Assembly (NCBI GenBank): GCA_001792895.1
Contig: MARA01000050.1
Span: 186,001 to 250,000, forward strand
Reading direction: 5' to 3'
Length of the DNA stretch: 64,000 nt
Source: Lentinus brumalis
Taxonomy: Eukaryota; Basidiomycota; Agaricomycetes; Polyporales; Polyporaceae
In this document: positions 58,939-64,000 of the stretch, in pieces
Numbering within the stretch: the stretch's first letter is position 1
How the letters are laid out: each line of letters starts with the position of its first letter
Made by a program: the position numbers and the translations under genes
The notes under the pieces: model-generated
What the model was told of the DNA's origin: nothing
The model's input: the letters and a program-made list of their open reading frames with translations, nothing else
The model's database searches: none

Positions 58939-61113
58939 CGTGTTCTGTGTGTATCTGGTGGTCGTGTGGTGGGAAGAGGGATGTGCGGGGAGGGGGAGGA
59001 GGAGGTACTGAGGTCAGAGCAACGCGCAGGCCGACGAGGGGCTCCCGGATTCGGAAGTGGCGGCGCGTGACTGTGTTATGTGTGACACGCTACGTCAGGC
59101 GTTGGCGCCCGGGCAACATCTGTTTTGTCTGTTCCCGTCTTCGAGCTTCAAGCTTTTGCAAGGCAAGCTTGCACGCAGTATGTTGATCTGACGACTTAGT
59201 ATACACGTACAGGCGTGTGCACATACCCATACCATTGTGGGTACGTCCTCAGGTCAGTATTCCCTCTGTTGACTTGTAGGGTTGTGGTGACCATAGGCTG
59301 GCCAGTCTTCCCACTAGCAGGTTGCGGACAATTCTTATATACGCACCTGGCGCACGCTGTCAAGCTTATGGGCCTCGGCTGGACTACCTGCTTCTGGGCT
59401 CTGTTTACTCCCATGCTTATGGAGCTCATGAAGCAACGGTCAAGGATCTGACAGTGCCTCCGGCGTTCGCGACGAAATTAATGGTGACATGACCGGAATA
59501 GCAGCCTTCAAGACCGTCACCAGGTACTCTTGTAAGTAACGAAGGCGGTGCGCTTTTGGGCGTCGAAAGCACATCAACTCGAAAACATCTGGAACATCGA
59601 ATAGTGACAAGTACTTGTCAGCTTCGCCTGGGCCGGCCTCGATGAACATTGTTGTCATGTCGTGCAGCCCTTGTGCTGTGCACGGACGCATTACTCGATG
59701 TGTAGGACGCATCAGCGAGGGACAGCGCAGCTAATCGCGGTCAGTCAGTAAACTTACCCCACAGACATCACCGATGCTGACGAGCTGCGCAGATGACGGG
59801 TAACTACGCCTACGCGTGGCACCTGTCCCTCGGTCGTTCTCGAGGCCGACGGCGGACAGCGGCGGACACGACGAACGGGTGATCCGGCTTCACATATGCG
59901 AGCTCGCGAGCAAGTGTAGATGCAACTCTGTGTATGATAGGCAATGGATGGTGCGTGCTTGGTCCTGATCATTGACAGGTTTGCAGCCGCTTCAGTCTGG
60001 AAGGCCCTCCAGTGCACTATTGCGCGATTTGCTGCCCCTGCACGATCTGCATCCATGCTGCATGGGCAGTACAGTGGGTGCCAGTTATACAAAGACTGTT
60101 TACTCTAGCAACAGATTTCCGGCTCGAGCTTCGCATAACACCGTCGTGATCGCAGGTCGGCACCAATCGACCCCGAGCACTTCACTTGATCATCATGTCA
60201 GTACGTCTTGTTACAAGCTTGCTTCTAAGCGACGCCAGCAGTCTGAACATCTGCAGTAGTGCGGAGTAGACGTAAGTAAAGACTTCGAAGCTTGAAGATG
60301 CGGTCTCATGCTGCAAGGTCCACATCGTTCTCGCCCCGGACACGGTGATGCCGTATTTTAGTATGTACTCTGCTTGAGGAAGGCCTGTTTCCTGCGGGTT
60401 GAGCCATGTCATTCTCGAGCTAATTCTCCGATCGAAGGAACAATATACGCTGGCATCGAGACGGCTCTTGGTGACACTGATGATACGAGCAACGAGCTGT
60501 GTGCAGACGACAAGGCGTACGAGCGCCTGTGCAAGCCAAATGCGGCCATCGCGGACACTGGTTCGTTGTCGCGTGCGAACACTGCCCGACGCGACTCTCC
60601 CTCCTCCTGCCTGCATGATTTTACAGCATTCCCCAGGTCTTCGCAGCGGCATCTCGTCGTCTTCTCTCGGCCAACTGTCTTTGCATGCTGCATAATGGCT
60701 CTCGGAGCGTGGGTGTCCATGTGTGCGCGACTGCTGAGGAAATGATAGAAGTTGCAACTGATCGTTGGTGGCGATGTGGGATCAGCATACAGCGGGCAGC
60801 CTGACGACTCTGTCCATCATGGGAATAGGCTACGCGCCGAGGCAAGCAATGCAGGGGCCAATGGGACCCCATACGGTCTGACAACCGAGCGGTCCGTCGC
60901 CCTCAAGAGCCCGCGGGCTGCGTGTGTGCTCTCTGGTTCCCTCCCACCTTCATCCCAGTGGCCACCTTTTTCCTTCGCACATCGCAGGTCGATTGTACAG
61001 CTCCTTTCTTCACTTCACTTGTTCTTCATCCCTTCCTCTTTCCAAGGAGCTTACAGTCACTCTCGCAACGCAAATTACAAGCATCGCACCTCACGATCCC
61101 GAACGCACCCGTC
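58939..61113. other. Intergenic region with possible minus-strand gene fragments
   Basis: It holds the promoter side of the V-ATPase gene and that of the next plus-strand gene. Minus-strand open pieces at 59440-59712 (with FIEAGPGEADKYLSLFDVPDVFELMCF) and 60182-60460 (LPQAEYILKYGITVSGARTMW, then SFEVFTYVYSALLQMF) read like exons of an unknown protein. I could not join them into one convincing model, so they are noted as candidates only. Confidence 0.3.
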
Positions 61114-62116
61114 ATGAACGCAAAGCTCGCCGCCGCTCCCAGAAACGTTATGGAACTTGCCCCTGCACCGGCTGCACGCCCGTCACTTTCCGTCCGCTGC
61201 CCCGTCGCCCCGCTCGAGAAGGCTGCCATAACAGAGCTCGCGATGACGATCGCTGAAGAGATCGCCAGTCTCAGTCGTTCCCCGAGTCCCATCGGGATCG
61301 ACGTCTCCCTCAAACACTCAGGCCTTGACCCCAAAACCCTCTCTAGCTTCCACGCCTGGCTCAAGTCTGCCCACGACTACGATGCCAGCTTCAGCAGGCT
61401 CTTGGAGGACGATACTACAGCAGAGGTACTCGCTACCGATATCTTAGGTACGCCCGCACACTCTCGCCTGTCAGCTTGGTCCTGAGACCATCGCCTTTCT
61501 GTGCATAGCGTCCCCCAGAACCCGTCAGAACCGAGCGTTGCCGAAGATCCCCGCCAAGCAAGTGGGCTCCGGTTCGTTCGCGCTCTCCAGACGCGCGCGC
61601 CGCGCCCCTCGCGCACCCATAGCTCTAGATGTCACAGCTGAGCCTGAGGAGGTCGCTATGCCGTCTGCTGCCATCAGGCAGTACGCCGCAGACATCGGCA
61701 TGGCACCGTACGACTCCTGGGCTGGCAAGAAGACTGGGTGAGCGCCCCTTGTACTGCATTTGAAACTGAAGTCGTGTACTGACACCGCATGCAGCCTCAT
61801 GTATGGCCTCCTGGCTCTAGGGCTGGTCGGCTCGCCACTGTCGCCCTCGGCCGCCGCACGCGCGGCCATCAAGTCCCCCGCCGTGCAGTCGTCCTTCAAC
61901 CCAGGAATGCGCCTGCGGCCTATCGCCCCGCTTGATGATCCCCGCGCAGTCATGCCTACGCGTACCCCCGTCTTCGCCTCCTTCATGGACTCGGTGCGCA
62001 TGCCTGGCTACGACCTGGTCCAGTCCCCGTGGGTGCCAGACCGCCATTTCGCCAGCCTTGACGGCATGTTCGCCGAGTTGTCCTTCCCGCAGACCCCCGC
62101 CCCCGAGAGCGTTTAA
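61114..62116 (+). CDS. Unknown Ala/Pro/Ser-rich protein
   Basis: Three exons, 61114-61447, 61509-61737 and 61795-62116, with introns of 61 and 57 bp. The phases agree and give 294 residues. The N-terminal half includes KAAITELAMTIAEEIASLSR and FHAWLKSAHDYDASFSRLLE, which look helical and acidic. The middle is basic (SRRARRAPRAPI). The last exon begins LMYGLLALGLVGSPLSPSAA, which is hydrophobic but short, and continues with a proline-rich region to the end PAPESV. CT-rich leader DNA (60960-61080) precedes the ATG, as is common for expressed fungal genes. No family recognised. Confidence 0.65.
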
Positions 62117-63575
62117 GCTCGGTCGGGCTGGTCGGGTCGCACCACCTCGCTCCCTTCCGCCCCGCCTTAATGCGCGGTGCGCGCACGCACGCACACGTTA
62201 AAGAGAAGAGTTTGTAGGCTTTGATGTCAGAGTGAGACGTTTAGAGACTTGGACTCTCTGGATATGCGGACCTTCCTTGCATTTTGCACAAGTGACATTT
62301 TGATCATCGTTCAGTCGTTCCGTGGTTTCGCTCGTTGCATTCTTCCACTCGTTTTCGGTTTTCCGGCACCCCTCACACATGCACATGCATACCCCCGCAC
62401 ACGTCCCCATGGCCCCCATTCGCATCCCTGCATTCGAACTTTGCATTTTTTCCTGTTCATCATTGTGGTGTCGTTGTTACTTTCATGGCTTCGTTGTCGT
62501 CTTTGCTTTCGTTTCGCAGTGCGCCCCCTGTAGCAGTATGTACGTATACGTAATTGCGTGTTCTTGCATACGACGTCACGACAATTGATGCAGGGGTTTT
62601 TCTGGTCAGGGAACCCACCCATACGTTTTCAGCGTGCCCGAGTTCGGTTGACCATCATCTAGTGGACAGTCGATATGTCGACGAGTTGACTGCAGTACCT
62701 TGGTATCCCGACCGCAGGTCGGTCACCGGTACCCGGTCATCGATCATCCACAGCAGTGCCATATTGCCCTCTTGAAGGATACTACCATCCCCCGCCTTCT
62801 CAATCCCGTTTTCGAGGCTCGCACCCAACCCCGACGCTCCCGACTTTCGACTCCCGACCATAACGCAACTTGGTAAAGCACGAATTAACCGGACTTTGGC
62901 ATCTGATGGCTGATTCGTTTCGGGTCTCGAAGAGCCACTCAACGCAAATCTCTTCCCAGCGCTGTCCCGCACATGAGCGCATCAGCAAAACCATAGCAAT
63001 CTGAATCGTGGCGTTTTTGTAATTGTGGATCTGATGGGCACTCAACAGGGACAGCCCCTGACAGCCCCGTCAAGTCGCGCAGAAGACAGATGACTTCGCC
63101 ATCCCTTCTCCTACTACCTAGTAGTAGCTGCTTCCCGTGCTTCTCCGTGATCCTGTCTTCATGTCCTCGAGGCGGCTTTCCGACATCTTCAACTCGAGGT
63201 TGACCGTGGACCGCGTGTCCCACATTTCCAAAAGCCTCCTGATGTAATCTTATCTAGAAGCAGCGTCTATCTAATCTGGAACTGATCCAGATCGATTCTT
63301 GTCATCTGGACCATGCAGTGACATCGAGATGCTCCGGCCCGGACATCCCGAAGGCCAGGGGTGAGGTTTAAGCGCCGACACATTTGAACCATGTTCGAGT
63401 CGACCTGCGTCTTATAAGCCTCTCGCGAGATTCTCCTTCCCGCTTTCCTCATTCTTGCCTCCTCCGTCCCTCACGCATACTTTCCTGTGTATACTGTCTT
63501 CCTCCTCTTGGTGCGTCCCACTCATTCATCATCATCCTTCCGATGCTCATCGACATTGCCACAGCCCCGTAAACG
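62117..63575. other. Intergenic region, no gene supported
   Basis: About 1.45 kb with only short frames on either strand. CT-rich stretches near 63440-63540 probably form the leader of the gene starting at 63576. No repeat or RNA gene was recognised. Confidence 0.4.
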
Positions 63576-64000
63576 ATGTCCTCCAAGCAATCACCATGCG
63601 CTCACTGTGGCCAACCTGTTCATATCGACATGAAGGTTGCGCACGAACGTGCATGCCGCCAGGAGAGGACTCGGGCTCCGCCCACTGCAGCAGGTAAGCT
63701 CATCCTGGCAACGCTCTCACATCACTTGAACCTCATCACCGCTGGTAACAAGCGCAACGTCGCCCAGTGCCAGCATCACGACAGGCTCCCAACCGGCTGG
63801 GAGCACCTCCCACGTTCCAGATTCCCGGTGAGTACTATCTGCATACGCACTCCATACTGCCGCTCATTGAGGTCAGACCCCCCTGCAGATGACCGTTCGA
63901 AGAGTTCTAAAAGTGTCCCAGCAAATAGACGTGCAGGTGAGGCGCCTTACACGGGTCTCGTAGTCGCACACCCCTCTCACATGAACAATTCATCAGCACC
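63576..64000 (+). CDS. Small Cys/His-finger protein, 5' part (runs off window)
   Basis: The ATG at 63576 opens an exon with SPCAHCGQPVHIDMKVAHERACRQE, a C-x2-C-x12-H-x3-C pattern of a small zinc finger. A donor (caggtaagc) ends the exon at 63693. More exons are likely downstream, around 63759-63830 and 63888-63935, but the gene leaves the window, so the domain content and end are unknown. The upstream CT-rich leader supports the start. No family assigned. Confidence 0.45.
   Translation, partial: MSSKQSPCAHCGQPVHIDMKVAHERACRQERTRAPPTAAGKLILATLSHHLNLITAGNKRNVAQCQHHDRLPTGWEHLPRSRFPVSTICIRTPYCRSLRSDPPADDRSKSSKSVPANRRAGEAPYTGLVVAHPSHMNNSSA

Overview
The window looks like nuclear DNA of a filamentous basidiomycete (Agaricomycetes). 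The evidence is genes split by many 47-90 bp GT..AG introns with CTRAC-like branch sites, a KDZ-associated CxC gene, F-box/nucleotidyltransferase-like paralogs, a Tad1-type LINE with an RGG-tailed Gag, and conserved eukaryotic genes (VHS-GAT adaptor, V-ATPase subunit E). No rRNA, tRNA or CRISPR was recognised.

Layout. (1) 113-10957: one apparently full-length LINE of about 10.8 kb, flanked by a 13-15 bp target-site duplication. It carries an upstream ORF, a Gag-like ORF1 interrupted by two in-frame intron-like gaps, ORF2 (endonuclease, reverse transcriptase, RNase H, zinc finger), and a poly-A tail. (2) 11.7-17.4 kb: three minus-strand genes: an AsaB/CmcJ-like oxygenase-family gene, a zinc alcohol dehydrogenase with six exons, and a frame-disrupted HNH nuclease-domain gene. 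(3) 17.6-57.6 kb: a tandem array of about 9 kb units. Each unit joins a 3'-truncated copy of a VHS-GAT trafficking gene to about 5 kb of unrecognised DNA (block M) and 2.1 kb of upstream DNA (block X); only the last copy, at 55.6-57.6 kb, keeps the gene's 3' end. One unit carries a 511-bp Mutator-like MITE. Another is interrupted at 36.14-48.83 kb by foreign DNA holding two F-box-like paralogs, an unknown acidic-N-terminus gene, an intact 5.15-kb hAT transposon with two genes, a KDZ-associated CxC gene and a 19-bp minisatellite. (4) 57.6-64 kb: a V-ATPase subunit E gene convergent with the VHS-GAT gene, a proline-rich unknown gene, and the start of a small Cys/His-finger gene running off the edge.

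The most interesting items are the two-gene hAT element with 8-bp duplication and TAGTG ends, the unusually long LINE with spliceable gaps inside ORF1, and the mosaic VHS-GAT array. Many otherwise conserved ORFs break only by single-base losses and never by in-frame stops, mostly in repeated DNA. This pattern fits uncorrected assembly deletions at least as well as gene decay.
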